This document shows, piece by piece, positions 11,947 through 24,700 of a stretch of 64,000 bases of DNA (positions are counted from its first letter, which is position 1; every line of letters starts with the position of its first letter). The stretch spans positions 3,564,505 to 3,628,504 of the forward strand of contig JAKSZT010053769.1 of the NCBI GenBank assembly GCA_026826555.1. Reading direction: 5' to 3'. The DNA comes from Tolypeutes matacus (lineage: Eukaryota; Chordata; Mammalia; Cingulata; Chlamyphoridae). The translations under genes were made by a program, and so were the position numbers. Under the pieces are notes generated by a model. The model was given only the letters and a program-made list of their open reading frames with translations, made no database searches and was not told where the DNA came from.

Positions 11947-12823
11947 TGTCATAGGTAAGTTCATGTGTCAACTTGGCTAGGTTAGGTTGTCCAGCTATTT
12001 GGTCAAACAAACACTGACCTGACAGTTACTGTGAAAGTTTATTAGTCAGGGTACTCTAGGGTAACAGAATCAACAGGAGATATCTGTCAATAATATGAGA
12101 TTTTATAAGAGTCTCTCACATTACCATAGGGATGCACAAGTCCAGGTTCCTCAGGCAGGCTGCAAACCAGGACCTTCGATGAAATTCCAATGTAGGTGCT
12201 TGATGAGTTTCTGGGAGAAGTTGGCTGTTCAAAGACAAGCTGGGAAATTCTCTCTGAATGTTGAAGTCACTTCCCTTTTAAGGCATTCAAGTGATTGGAT
12301 AAAGCATCACTCGTTGCTGACGCAATCCTCCTGACTGATGTAAATATAATCAGCTATCTGTGCAGTAATCTCACTGGTGACTAGAGTCCATAAATGTCTT
12401 GTATTACAATTAGCCCAGTGCTTGCTTGATGGGCACAATTATCTGCCTGAGTTGACACATTAGCCTAACCATCACAGAGAGAATTTCGTAGACTTATTAG
12501 TCAGGTAATTGCATTTATGGCTGATTACATATACAACCAGCAAAGGAGATCGTCTTCAGCAATGAAAGAAGTCTCCTAAATCAGTTGAAGTCCTTTAAGG
12601 GAGAACTGAGGATTTCAACAGTCAAAAAGGAGAATTTCTATCTCTACCTCTGCCAGCTTCTCCTGGGGAATTAATTAAACCCTTCATCGGAGTTTCCAAC
12701 TTGCAACCTGCCCTACGAAATTCAGACTTGCCAGTCCCATCAGTTATGTGAACGAATTGCTATAATCAATATCATATACATATATATCCTGTTGATTCTA
12801 TTACATTGAAGAACCCTCATATG
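11947..12823 (+). repeat. ERV-L-type LTR interrupted by reverse copy of itself
   Basis: The outer LTR is in plus orientation: its 5' part is 11947-12037 (containing TCATGTGTCAACTTGG) and its 3' part is 12477-12823 (ending near GAAGAACCCTC). Between them, 12038-12476 is a minus-orientation LTR of the same family (TATTAGTCAGGG at one edge, ACCATCACA at the other). The insertion is flanked by GAAAG (12033-12037) and GAGAG (12477-12481), a 5-bp TSD with one mismatch; 5 bp is the usual ERV-L length. Confidence 0.8.
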
Positions 12824-13302
12824 TTCCCTCTTGGACTTAATATTTCAGGATTTGGCAACCAATCCATATCAATTTCAACCACTAAGCCTTCCTTACAAAT
12901 TTCAAACCTTTACCAAATGCAGTTGTCATATATGATAATGGATTATATATCTGAGTATCAGTCCTATGTTTTCATCCTTGAATTCCTCTAAAACTAAAAT
13001 GGATATTCTTTTGTTCTGATTATTCATGTCTTAGTTTGTCCACTGGGTCTATACTGAAGCATCTTGTGTGGTTACTATTAATAATTCCACAAGTAAGCTA
13101 TGACAATCTTCTGAGTTTTCTGTTTCTAAATTAAAGAAGGAATGTTAATTTACCTAAGATCGTCATCAAAAGAGGCAGTAGCAATGACTATACTTGTTCC
13201 ATGCACTGGTACCTGGAAGCCCAGAATGGAACAGAATGAAACTACAGGTGCAGGACTCAAATGAACTGAACATGCTCAATCCCACAGTTACCCTAACAAC
13301 CC
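12824..13302. other. No gene seen
   Basis: Single-copy-looking AT-rich spacer between two LTRs of the same family. Confidence 0.45.
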
Positions 13303-13905
13303 TGTAATGGACAATTTCATATGTCAACTTGACTAGATTATGGTGTCCAGTTGTTTGGTTAACCAAATACAGGCCTGTTACTGAGAGGATATTTCATAGA
13401 TGGATTTGCATCTATAATCAGTAGATTACATCCACTGCTGGTTGCATCTACAATCATCAAAGGAGACTGCCCTTAGCATTGTGAAGAGTCTCCTCATCCC
13501 ATCAGCTGGTGGTCCTAAAAGCCAAAACTAAGGATTTTAGAAGACAGGAAGAATCATTTTGGCCTCTGTTCCAGTCAGCCTGTTTCCTCTAGGGAATTCA
13601 ACTTCATCTTTATCAGAGTTTCTGAAAGTTTGCAGCCTTCCCTATGGAATTCAGACTTGCCAGTTCCCAAGGTTGCGTTAGACAATTCCTATAATACATC
13701 TCTTATGTGTGTATATATCTATATCTATCTATATCTATATCTATATCTATATCTATATCTATATCTATATCTATATCTATATCTATATCTATATCTATAT
13801 NNNNNNNNNNTATATCTATATCTATATCTATATCTATATCTATATCTATATCTATATATCTTGTCGGTTCTGTTTCATCTGCTTGTCTGGAGAACCCTAA
13901 TATAT
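13303..13905 (+). repeat. ERV-L-type LTR with expanded TATATC array
   Basis: A plus-orientation solo LTR of the same family as 14340-14783. It starts TGTAATGG at 13303 and ends near AGAACCCTAATATA at about 13905. The internal A/T-rich repeat typical of the family has expanded to (TATATC)n across 13713-13858, which includes the assembly gap. Six-residue repeating open frames here are artefacts. Confidence 0.8.
13713..13858 (+). repeat. (TATATC)n microsatellite with 10-N assembly gap
   Basis: Near-perfect hexamer array on both sides of ten Ns at 13801-13810. The true length is unknown because a 10-N spacer is probably a placeholder. Confidence 0.97.
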
Positions 13906-14339
13906 CTTCCCACCAATGGGGAGGGAGGGAGAATACACAAAATATTTAAAATTCATTTTTTTCATGAAGAAGAAAACTCTTTTCAACAAAGAGTTGAATC
14001 ATAACTAATACGATTGGTCCTAATCATTTCTTCAAAGTAAACAAAGTGTTTAATAACTTCCTTGAAGATAATGATGAAATCAAAAGAAAAATAGAAGCCC
14101 TTAGAATTCTTAATCTGCCATTGTAACTATTAAAATAAAAAGCAACACTGGGGAGAACCATAAATTGTTTTACTTTCCAGAAAAGTAAAAACTAAATCAC
14201 AGAATTTAGTCTTTGTTCTTGCCAAAAAAAGATGTAAGGAAAAATTAGAAAAATAATGGAATCACCTTTAAATAATACCTGACCTGCCAACATGATATTA
14301 ATATAGTGTATCTGAGATTTAATTTTAACATTACCCAAA
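13906..14339. other. No gene seen
   Basis: AT-rich spacer between the LTR ending at 13905 and the proviral 3' LTR. Confidence 0.45.
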
Positions 14340-14783
14340 TGTATTAGGATTTTCTAGGAAAACAGAACCAACAGGGGCTATCGATAAATACTATGTGATT
14401 GTATAAGATTGTCTCATGTGACTGTGGGACTGTACAAGTCCAAATTCCATAGGGCAGGCTGCAAGCCAGGAACTCCAAAGAATGTTTTTGAGGAATTCCC
14501 CAGGAGGAACTGGCTAGCTGAAGTAGAGATGAAAAACTCTGTCTTCTGACTGCTGAAATCATCACTTTTCCTTTTAAGGCCTTCAAGTGATTGGATGAGA
14601 CTTCTCTCATTGCTGAAGGCAATCTCCTCAGTTGGTTGTAGACATAATCTGCCATAAATGCAATCAACTTACTAACTATTAAGTCCACAAAATGTCCTCA
14701 GTAACAATTAGGCCAGTGGTTGCTTGACCAAACTACTGGGCTCCATTATCTGGCCAGGTTGAAACATGAGCCTAATCATCACA
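14340..14783 (-). repeat. 3' LTR of the ERV-L-like provirus (MLT2-like)
   Basis: The plus strand shows TGTATTAGG at the left edge and AATCATCACA at the right edge, the reverse of the family's TG...CA ends. It shares long stretches with the LTRs at 12038-12476, 30449-30901 and 40206-40658. A polypurine tract (GAAAAGGGGTAG on the minus strand, 14786-14797) directly precedes it, which identifies it as the 3' LTR and not a solo copy. Confidence 0.85.
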
Positions 14784-14785
14784 GA

Positions 14786-14797
14786 CTACCCCTTTTC
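14786..14797 (-). other. Polypurine tract of the provirus
   Basis: The minus-strand sequence GAAAAGGGGTAG lies two bases before the LTR start. This is the expected primer site for plus-strand DNA synthesis. Confidence 0.7.
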
Positions 14798-17700
14798 AAC
14801 TTGGCAGCCATACACATAATCTTAAACCATATCTAATCTCTAAATAAAAACAGAAACAGACATACTTCTACCTAACAATATCCAACTGTCCTGCAGAAAT
14901 GTACTAATCTCTCCTGAATAGGGTATAAGTCCTTGGGTAATATTCACTCTTAAATTTGATATCCTATAACTTAAGTATTATGAAATGAAAGTAATACAAC
15001 TTATGTCATATGATAAGGGGATAAGATAGGGAAGAAGAAGATATTTCTTAAATGCATATATAAACATATTCATAACAAAACAAGAAAGAAATAATCATAA
15101 CCACTGCAGTCCTCATTTCTGTAACTAGTCACATAGTGGTAATTCGTATTATCACTACCTTCTTCTACTACTCATTCCATGTTCCCTTTACCCTCAGCAT
15201 GCACCTTACCTGGCTGTGGTTTTTTGTTTGGTGGGGTGAACCAAACCTTCATTCCTGAAGTTCCTGGGCCATTGGTAATCCTATCTGGATGAGTTGTTGG
15301 AGTTTTCCATAGACTTTAATCACAGGGCATGGTAGTACTAAGAGACTAGGGAAGAGAAAACTCTTCTTTAAACCCATTGTGTACTTGCAGTCCTATTTTC
15401 CCTTGATAGTCAGGATCAATCATCCCAGCCAGTACAGTAATTCACCTTTTTGCCTGTTAATTCAGAATTCTGAGGAGGCCAAAGTCATCAGGTGACAGTC
15501 TTAATTTCCAGATCAATGAAATTATTGTTGTGTCTCCTAATGGAAGTACTCCTCCCTTTGGAACTGAGACATTTAGGCAAACAAAACCTAATGATGAAGG
15601 GACAGGGATCAAAAATTTTTCTACTGGATCACTAGAGATAATAATAATTGGTGCCATTCCCATCTCCACCCCTTGTTTCCTGGGCCCATGAATCCTGGCT
15701 ATGGGAGTAACAGCACCAGAGAGTGGACACTGATTTAAAGCATGCACAGCCTCCTGGAGAACACTGTCTCAGCCCTGTAAGGTATTGCCAGCTAGCGGCA
15801 CTGTAATTGAGTCTTCAAAAGGCCATTTCACTGTTCTGTCAATTAGATTATTTCAGGATGATGGAGAACATGGTAAGACCAGTGAATTCCATGACCACTG
15901 CCCACTCCCACACATCATTTGCTGTGAAGAGGGTTCTTTGAGCAGAAGGAATGCTGTGGGGAATACCATGATGGTGGAAAAGGCATTCTGTAAGTCCATG
16001 GATGGTAGTTTTGGTAGAAGCATTGCTTGCAGGGAAATCAAACCCATATCCAGAGTATATGTCTATTTCAGTTAGAATCACTGCTTCTTCCAGGATGGAA
16101 GTGGTCTAATGTAATCAACCTGCCACCAGGTAGCAGGCTGATCATCTTAGGGAATGCTGCCATATCAGGCACTGAATGTGGGTCTCTGCTACTCACACAT
16201 TGGACACTTAGCAGTGGCTGTAGTCATTTTGACTTTGGAAATCGATATTGCTGATTCCATGCATAACATCCACCCTTACCACATGGTCACTCTGTTCATG
16301 AGCCCATCAGTCAATGACAGGACTGGCTGGGGAAATAAGCTGACTAGTATCCATAGAATGTGCCATCTTATCTACTTGATTATTAAAATCTTCCTCTGCT
16401 GAAGATACTCTCTGGTGAGCATTAACATGGGACACAAATATCTTTTATGTTTTTTTGCCCAATCAGAAATCTCTATCCACATGCCTCTTCCCCAGACATC
16501 TTCATAATCAGTTTTGCAATCATGAGCTGTTCAATTCCCTAACTATCCTTCCAATCCCCATGAATTAATATATAAACACACCTCCAGCCATTTCTCCTTC
16601 CAAGCAAAATGAACAACAAGGTGCACTGTTCAAAGTTCTGCCCACTGGGAAGATTCTCCTCACCACTGTCCTTCAGGGGCTACAGCACTGCAGCTGTCCA
16701 CTTTCGGGTGGTACCTACATATCGTGCAGAACCATTTGTAAACCAGATGGTTTTCTCTTCTGCAGTCAACCAATTATAAGGAAGCCCCAAGAGGGCATAG
16801 CTGGGGGCTGGGAAAGAGACGGTAATGTGGCAGGAGTGTGGGCCATGGACATTTGGGCTACTTCCTCATGTAACTTACTTGTGCCTTCAGGACCCGCTCG
16901 AGCCCTATCTCATATACCACTTCTATTTGATGATGGAGTACTGCTGTGCATGCCCAACTTTATGGTTTGGTGGGTCAGACAACAGCCAGCTCATGATAGG
17001 AAACTCAGGTCTCATGGTAAGTTGGTGGCACATAGTTAAGTGTTCAGTATCTACCAAGGCCCAGTAGTAGGCCAAAACCTGTTTCTCAAAAGAAAAGTAG
17101 TTATCTGCAGAGGATGGCAAGGCTTTGCTCCAAAATCCTAAGGGTCTGCATTGTAATTGTCCCATGGTGGCCTGCCAAAGGCTCCAGATGGCATCTTAAT
17201 TTGACACAGACACTTCCAGCACAATTGAATCAGCTGGTTCATATGGCCCAAGTGGCATAGCAGCTTGCACAGAAGCCTGGAACTGTCACAGAGCCTCCTC
17301 TTATTCCAGTCCCCACTCAAAACTAGCAGCCTTTCTGGTTACTCAGTAAATGGACCAGAATAGCACACCCAGTTAAGGAATGTGATGCCTCCAAAATCCC
17401 TAAGAGGCTAATTAGGTGTTGTGCTGCTTTTTTGGTTGTAGGAAGGGCCAGGTGCAACAGCTTATGTTTGACTTTAGAAGGGAAATCTCAACATTTACCA
17501 TGCCACTGGACACCTAGAAATGTCACCAAAGTGGAAGGTCTCTATATTTTTGTTGGATTTATCTCCCATCCTCTCTCATGCAAATGCCTTACCAATAAAT
17601 CTACAGTAGTTGCTACTTCTTGCTCACTAGGTCCAATCAGCATGGTATCATCAATATAATGGACCAGTGTGATGTCCTGTGGGAAGGAGAGACAAGCAAG

Positions 17701-19445
17701 GTCCCTGCAAACAATATTATGACATAGGGCTGAAGAGGTGATATACCCTTAAGGCAGGACAGTGAAGGTATATTGCTGGCCTTGACAGCTGAAGGCAAAC
17801 TGTTTCTGGTGGTATTACTAATGGCAATTGAAAAAAAAGCATTTGCCCAATCAATAACTGTATATCAGGTACCAGGGAATGAGTTGATTTGCTCAAGCAA
17901 TGATACCATATCTGGAACAGCAGCTGCAACTGGAGTCACCACCAGGTTAAGTTCACAATAATCCACTGTCTTCCTTCAAAATCCATCTGTTTTCTGTACA
18001 GGGCAAATAGGAGAATTGAATGGGGATGTGGTGAGAATCACCAACTTGCATCCTTCAAGTCCTGGATGGTGGCACTGATCTCTGCAATCCCTTCAGGAAT
18101 CCAGTGTTGTGTTTTACTATTTTCCTAGGTAGGTGCAGTTCTAGTGGTTTCCACTTGGCCTTTCCTACCATAATGGCCCTCACTCCACAAGTCAGGGAAC
18201 CAATGTGGGTTTTCTAGTTGCTGAGTATGTCTATACCAATTATGCATTCAGGAACTGGGGAAATAACCACAGAATGGGTTATTACCTGGGACCCACTGTG
18301 AGATGGACCAGAGCTAAAACTCCATCCATCACCTGGCCTCCATAAGCCCCTACTCTGACTGGTAGACCACAGTGATGTTTTGGGTGTCCTGGAATTAACG
18401 TCACTTCTGAGCAGTGTCTAATAATCACCAAAATGTCCGATCATTTCCTTTTCCCCAATGCACAGATACCCTGGTAAAAGGCCATAGGTCACTTTGGGGA
18501 AGGCTGGGAGAAAAATTAACAGTATAAGTTTTTGACACTGTACCAGGGTCCTTCCCCACATTCACAGGGCTCTGAGTCTGTAAACTGTCTCAAGACTGGG
18601 AATTAAGGGGCTGTGACTCTCTGTTTCTGTAATTCAAGTTAGACTTTTGCTCACTTGACCTAGAACTCTTCTGTTTATTACAAATCAAGTGGGAATTCAG
18701 TAGACTGCCCATCTCTTTTATTTCTAGGTACCCCATGATCTGTTAGCCAACACCACAGGTTTCTGTGACTCAGAATATTCTGATTATTGATTTGAATCTG
18801 TTCATCGTGGTAGCCATGCCCACCTTGTCTTTGGTGATTAAGTGCTGCCACTTGGCTTCTGCCAACCCAGGATCTAACCATTCCCATTGTGTTTAAGGAT
18901 CCTGTTTCAGTGAGAGCAGTTCCCAGGTAATATCTGACCTAGAGAGAACACCACCACAAAGCTGTTCAGGGAAGATGGGGTTAGACTCACAAATTTATTC
19001 CTCACAGTATGGTACAAGGACATTCCTGGAGTAGGTGAGCAGGCCTTACACGATACATCCACTCTAAGTATTCCCGTCTCTCTAAGCCTTTGGATCCTCT
19101 CCTCTACAGTATACCAAGGAAGTTCTGGCATTTTGACTTCAGGTAATGTCAGCCATCTTTTGGTACATGTTTCAGCCAGCCACCTGAACAATCTGTTATA
19201 GCCCTTTTTAATTCCTCAAGCTACAACATTAAATCCAGAATCTCTGCTTAGTGGGCCCATATCAATAAATTCAGCCTAATCCAACTTTATATTCTTTCCA
19301 CCTATAATATCCATTCCCACAAATATTTTTCTGATTTCTGTCTATATAAATTCAAAAACTTACACAGTTCTTTTGGAATATAAGCATACTTCCTCAAAGG
19401 TCACACTTTGTACCTCACCCTTTGGGACCTTTTAGGACTGTGGTT
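14798..19445 (-). pseudogene. Decayed ERV-L pol region
   Basis: In minus-strand order I recognise reverse transcriptase with a YIDD active-site motif (17647-17658), a connection/RNase H segment (about 16800-17320), integrase core (about 15848-16500, in frame at 15848-16081) and a dUTPase-like segment (about 15250-15600). Protease-like sequence may lie around 18200-18500. Frames are split by many stops and frameshifts, so no product is possible. No env follows. The region ends abruptly at the PPP6C retrocopy and the leader resumes at about 28566. Confidence 0.85.
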
Positions 19446-19452
19446 ATAGATC

Positions 19453-20807
19453 TGGAAGAAAAGAGGAGTGGTGGGGGTGGGTAAAGAGAAGGATTACAAC
19501 TGTTTTGCAGCCTTCAGCCTCCGCCACTGTCACTGCTACAACACCCGCCGCCACTCCAGCTGCCAATGTGCTGCCACTTGTATTTCTAAAATGGTGCCAC
19601 TAGACTTGGACAAGTATGTGGAAATAGTGTAGCTATGCAAGTTAATGCCAGAGAATGACCTAAAGCAGTTTTGTGACTATGTTTGTGACCTCCTCTTGGA
19701 AGAGTCAAATGTCCAGCCAGTATCAACACCAGTATGTGGAGACATACATGGACAGTTTTATGAGCTTTGTGAACTATTCAGACCTGGAGGTCAGGTTTCC
19801 TGACATACTGTACATATTTATGGGTGACTTTGTAGACAGAGGTTCCTATAATTTGGAGACTTTACTTAACCTTCTTGCACTAAAGGCTAAATGGGCTGAT
19901 CGGATTACACTCTTGTGAGGAAAGCATGAGGGTAGACAGATTTAACACAAGTATATGGATTTTATGATAAGTGTCAAACCAAATATGGAAATGCTAATGC
20001 CTAGAGATATTTTACCAAAGGTTTTGGCATGCTCACAATAGGAGCTTCAATAAATTTTGTGTGTTCATGGTAGTTTATCTCCCGATATCAAAACACGGGA
20101 TCAAATTTGAACTATTGAACAGAATAAGGAAATTCCTCATAAAGGAACATTTTGTGACCTGGTTTGGTCAGAATCTGAAGACGTGGATACTTGGGTAATC
20201 AGTCCCTGAGGAGCAGGTTGGCTTTGGAGTAAAGGTCACAAGTGAGTTTGCTACTATCAGCAACTTAAAACTCAACTGCAAAGCACACCAACTAGTACAC
20301 AAAGGCTATAAGTTTATATTTGACAAGAAGCTGGTAACAGTATGGTCTGTTCCTAACTACTGCTATTGTAGTGGAACTATTGACTTGATTATGGTTTTCA
20401 AAGATATAAATACAAGAGAACCAAAATTATTCTGGGCAATTCCAAATTCAGAATGTGTTATTCCTCCCAGAAGAATGATGGCATATTTCCTTTGAGGTCT
20501 TCACCCACCCTGCTGACCCATCTTCCTGCCCTCTTCTTACCCCAACTTTTGTATATTACCCTGTATGGTATTTTTTAATTGAGCGTTTTGCTGCTGCTAT
20601 GCTGCCTCTTGCTTTTTTATTTTAAAAATTATCTAAATTTCTTGTTTGTTATGGTGTTTACAGCAATGTTTTTCTATCAATTTTCTTCATCATCTCTTCC
20701 CTATCTTGGATTTATTTGAGAAGACTTGGGAAATGTCTAAATATTCATACTGCCATAGTTCTTGCTTCTTTACTGGGCTGGGGGAAACAGGATGTGTTTG
20801 CTTTTTT
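19453..20807 (+). pseudogene. PPP6C: PPP6C processed pseudogene, 5' UTR, CDS and part of 3' UTR
   Basis: An intronless copy of the mRNA for the catalytic subunit of protein phosphatase 6, a PPP-family metallophosphatase. The ATG is at 19591 and the stop equivalent at 20493-20495. Family motifs remain visible: GDIHGQ near 19740 and GDFVDRG near 19825, while the GNHE motif has become GKHE after a stop near 19916. A premature TAG occurs about 14 codons in, six bases are missing before the GDIHGQ motif, and the total length (905 versus 918 expected) implies a net frameshift. A GC-rich 5' UTR precedes the ATG. It inserted into the provirus; ATAGATC at 19446-19452 and 28559-28565 is a weak TSD candidate. 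The L1 splits its 3' UTR. Confidence 0.93.
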
Positions 20808-21716
20808 AAAATATATTTTTTATTGAAGTATATCATTCATACATGAACATGAATAAACAATAAGTGTATGGGAAAGATTGTGAACTTACAAAATAACATC
20901 ATACAGGGGTCTCATACATCACCCCTCCACCAACATCTTGCATTGTTGTGAAACATTTGTTACAAACTATGCAAGAGCATCATCAAAATATTATTACTAA
21001 CTATAGTTTCTACCTTACATTTGGTGTATTTTCCCACCAACCCACTCTATTTTTTAAAAATATCATTTTATTACAGAGGTTGTGAACTTACAAAATAATC
21101 ATGCACTTGTAGAATTCCCATACAACACCCCTTCACCAACACACCACACCATTGTGGAACATTTGTTATAGATTACTAGATATTATCATCAAACTATTAC
21201 CACTAAAAATGGACCACTGCATACAGTTGGTGCACTTTTTCCATATACTTCCATTATCAACACAGTACATCTTTGACATTGATGCAAGAATATTATGGTA
21301 CTGCTTTTAACCACAGTCTATAGGTCACACCAGTTGTAGTTTTCTCATGCTCCTCCACATTCCTACCTCCCTGCAATAGTGATGTACATCTGCTCTAGCT
21401 CACAGGACACTCTTGCATTTGTACCCTCAACCACAATTCTCATCCATCTCTCATTTCACTGTGTTATTTCAGTCCCTAGATTATTCTATAGCTTTCTTTC
21501 AATTGACATTTACTTCCCCAGACTACCCTTTTCAGCCACAATACCATTTATAAACCAGCTGCTACTCACTACAACGAGTTACCATTAACACTATCCATTT
21601 CTACACCTTTACAGTCAACTTAATTAAAACTTTCACATACATTAAACATCAGTATTTCTTCTCAACCTTCCTCTTTTCTCCTAATAACCTATACTCTAGG
21701 TTTTAACTCCATATGT
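20808..21716 (-). other. L1 3' UTR with internal 200-bp duplication
   Basis: Two related blocks lie in tandem. Both contain TTGTGAACTTACAAAATAA (at about 20879 and 21080, offset 201 bp), then a CACCCC-TCCACCAACA-like segment and an ACATTTGTTA segment. Only the terminal block (20815-21015) was captured by the composite elements at 28993-30023 and 62301-63172. Confidence 0.75.
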
Positions 21717-24700
21717 TTATTCTTCGTATTTAGTTCGTATTAATGAGACCTTGCAATATTTGTCCTTTTGTGTCGGGCTTACTTCACTTAGTATAATGTC
21801 TTCAAGGTTCATCCATATTATCATATGTGTCCCAATTTCATTTCTTTTTACTGTACCATAGTATTCCATCATATGTATATACCACATTTTGTTTATCCAT
21901 TCATTGGTTGATGGACACTTGGGTTGTTTCTATCTTTCATGAAAAACGCTGCTATGAACATCAGTGTGCAGATGTCTTTTCGTGTCATAGTTTTTAGTTC
22001 TTCTGGATATATTCCTTAGTAGAGAAATTGCTGTATCATATGGCAGTTCTATACTTAGCTTCCTGAGGAACTGCCAAACTGTCTTCCATAGACGCTGCAC
22101 CATTATACAATCTCATAAACAGTGAAGGAGTGTTCCTATTTCTCCACATCCTCTCCAGCACTTATTGTCTGTTTTTTTAAATAATGGCCATTCTATGCAG
22201 TGTTGGGTGATATCTCACTGTTGTTTTGATTTGCATTTCCTTAATAGCTAGTGATATGGAACATTTTGTTATGTGCTTTTTGGCCATTTGTATTTCCTCT
22301 TTAGAGAAATGTCTATTTAAATCTTCTGCCCATTTTATAATTGGATTGCTTGTTCTTTTATTGTTGAGTTGCATGATCTCTTTATATAAAATAGAAATCA
22401 AACCCTTATCAGATATGTGGTTTCCAAATATTATCCCCCATTTAGTGGGCTGCTTTTTCACCTTCTTGATGAAGTCCTTTGAATCTCAGAACTGTTTAAG
22501 TTTCAGGAGGGCACATTTATCCATGTTTTCTTTCATTGCTCGTGCTTTCGGTGTAAGGTTTAAGAATCTGCCACCTACCACCAGGTCTTGAAGATGTCTC
22601 CCTACATTTTCTTCTAGGAGCTTTATGGTACTTGCTTTTATATTTAGGTCTTTGATCCATTTTGAGTTAATTTTTATATAAGGTGTGAGATAGGGGTCTT
22701 CTTTCTTTCTATTGGCTATGGATATCCAGTTCTCCCAGCACCATTTGTTGAATAGACTGTTCTGTTCCAGCTGGATGGGTTTGACAGGCTTGTCAAAATC
22801 ATTTGGCCATAGATTTGAGGGTATGTTTCTGAACCATCAATTCAGTTCCATTGGTCTATGTGTCTATCTTTATGCCAATACCATGCTGTTTTTACAACTG
22901 TAACTAGGTAATATTATTTAAAGTCTGGAAGTAAGAGTCCTCCAACTTCACTTTTCCTTTTTAAGATGTTTCTGGCTATTCAGGCCCTCCTACCCTTCCA
23001 GATAAATTTGATAATTAAATGCTGGTGGAATTTTTACTGGGATTGTATTGAATCTGTATATCAATTTGGGTAGAATTGACATCTTAGTGATATTTAGCCT
23101 TCAAATCCATGAGCATGGAATGTTTTTCCAATTATTTGGGTCTTTTAAATTTCTTTTAGCAATGTATTATAGTTTTCTGAATACAAGTGCTTTACATCCT
23201 TGGTTATGTTTATTCCTAAATATTTGATTCTTTTAGTTGCTATTATAAATGGAATTTTTTTCCTGACTTCCTCCTCAGATTCTGCATTACAATTGGATAG
23301 AAACACCACTGATTTTTGCATATTGATCGTGTATCCTGATACTCTACTGAAATCGCTTATTACCTCTAGTAGCTTTGTTGTAGATTTTTCGGGACTTTCT
23401 AGAGATAGGATCATATCATCTGCGAACAGTGAAAGTTTTACTTCTTCCTTTCTGATTTAGATGCCTTTTATTTATTTTTCTTGCCTGATTATTCTAGTTA
23501 GAACCTCTAGCACTATATTGAACAAGAATGATGCAAATGAGCATCCTTGTCTTGTCCCTGATCTCAAGAGGAAAGCTTTTAGTCTTTCACCATTGAGTAC
23601 AATGTTAACTGTAGGTTTTTCCTATATGATCTTTATCATATTGAGAAAGTTTCCTTCAATTCCTATCTTATGGAGCATTTTTATCAAGAAAGGATGCTGT
23701 ATTTTGTCAAATGCCTTTTCTGCATCAATCAATAAGATCATGTGATTTTTCTTCTTTGATTTATTAATGTGGTGTATTATGCTGATTGATTTTCTTGTGT
23801 TGAACCACCCTTGCATGCTGGGTATAAAATCCACTTGATCATGATGAATAATTCTTTTAATGTGTTATTGGATTCTATTAGCAACTATTTTATTGAGGAT
23901 TTCTTCACGTGTATTCATTAGAAAAATTGGTCTATAATTTTCTTTTATATATATATTTTTTTATCTAGCTTTGGTACAAGGGTGATATTGGCTTCATAGA
24001 ATGAGTTTGGTAGGGATCCTTCTTGTTCAATTTTTTGGAAGACTTTGAGTAAGATTGATATTAAATCTTTGAATTTTGGTAGAATTCACCTGTGCAACCG
24101 TCTAGTCCTGGGCTTTTCATTTTGGGGAGCTGTTTGATGACTGTTTCAATCTCTTTGCTTGTGATTGGTTTGTTGAGGTCTTCTATTTCTTCTAGGATCA
24201 GTGTAAGTTGTTTGTACGTTTCTACAAATTTTTCCATTTCCTCTACATTGTCTATAGTTTTTTGGCATAAAGTTGTTCATAGTATCCTCTTATGATCTCT
24301 CTTATTTCTGTGGAGTCATAATATTGTTCCTATTTACAATGTTTATTTCTTTATTTGCATCTTCGATCTTTTTTCTTAGTCAGTCTAGCTAAGGGTTTGC
24401 CGATTTTTTTAATCTTCTCAAAAAACCAACTTTTCTTTTGTTAAAATTTTCTCTATTGTTTTTTGTTCTCAATTTCATTTATTTTCTGCTCTAATCTTTG
24501 TTGTTTCATTCTTTCTACTTGCTTTGGGATTGGTTTGCTGTTCTTTTTATAGTTCCTCCAGCTGTATAGTTAGGTCATTTATTTTAGCTCTTTCTTCTTT
24601 TTTAATGTAAGCATTGAGGGCTATAAATTTTCCTCTCAACACTACCTCTGCTACATCCCATAGGTTCTGATACACTATATTCTCATTGTCATTCGTCTCA

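Noticed and set aside
13630..14004. 124-codon open frame rich in Tyr/Leu
   Set aside because: It is produced by the TATATC array and runs through the N gap.
15785..16402. Plus-strand frames of 75-96 codons
   Set aside because: They are antisense to proviral integrase sequence.
19673..19918. 81-codon frame as a possible small phosphatase
   Set aside because: It is one fragment of the PPP6C retrocopy, starting after frame damage and ending at a premature stop.
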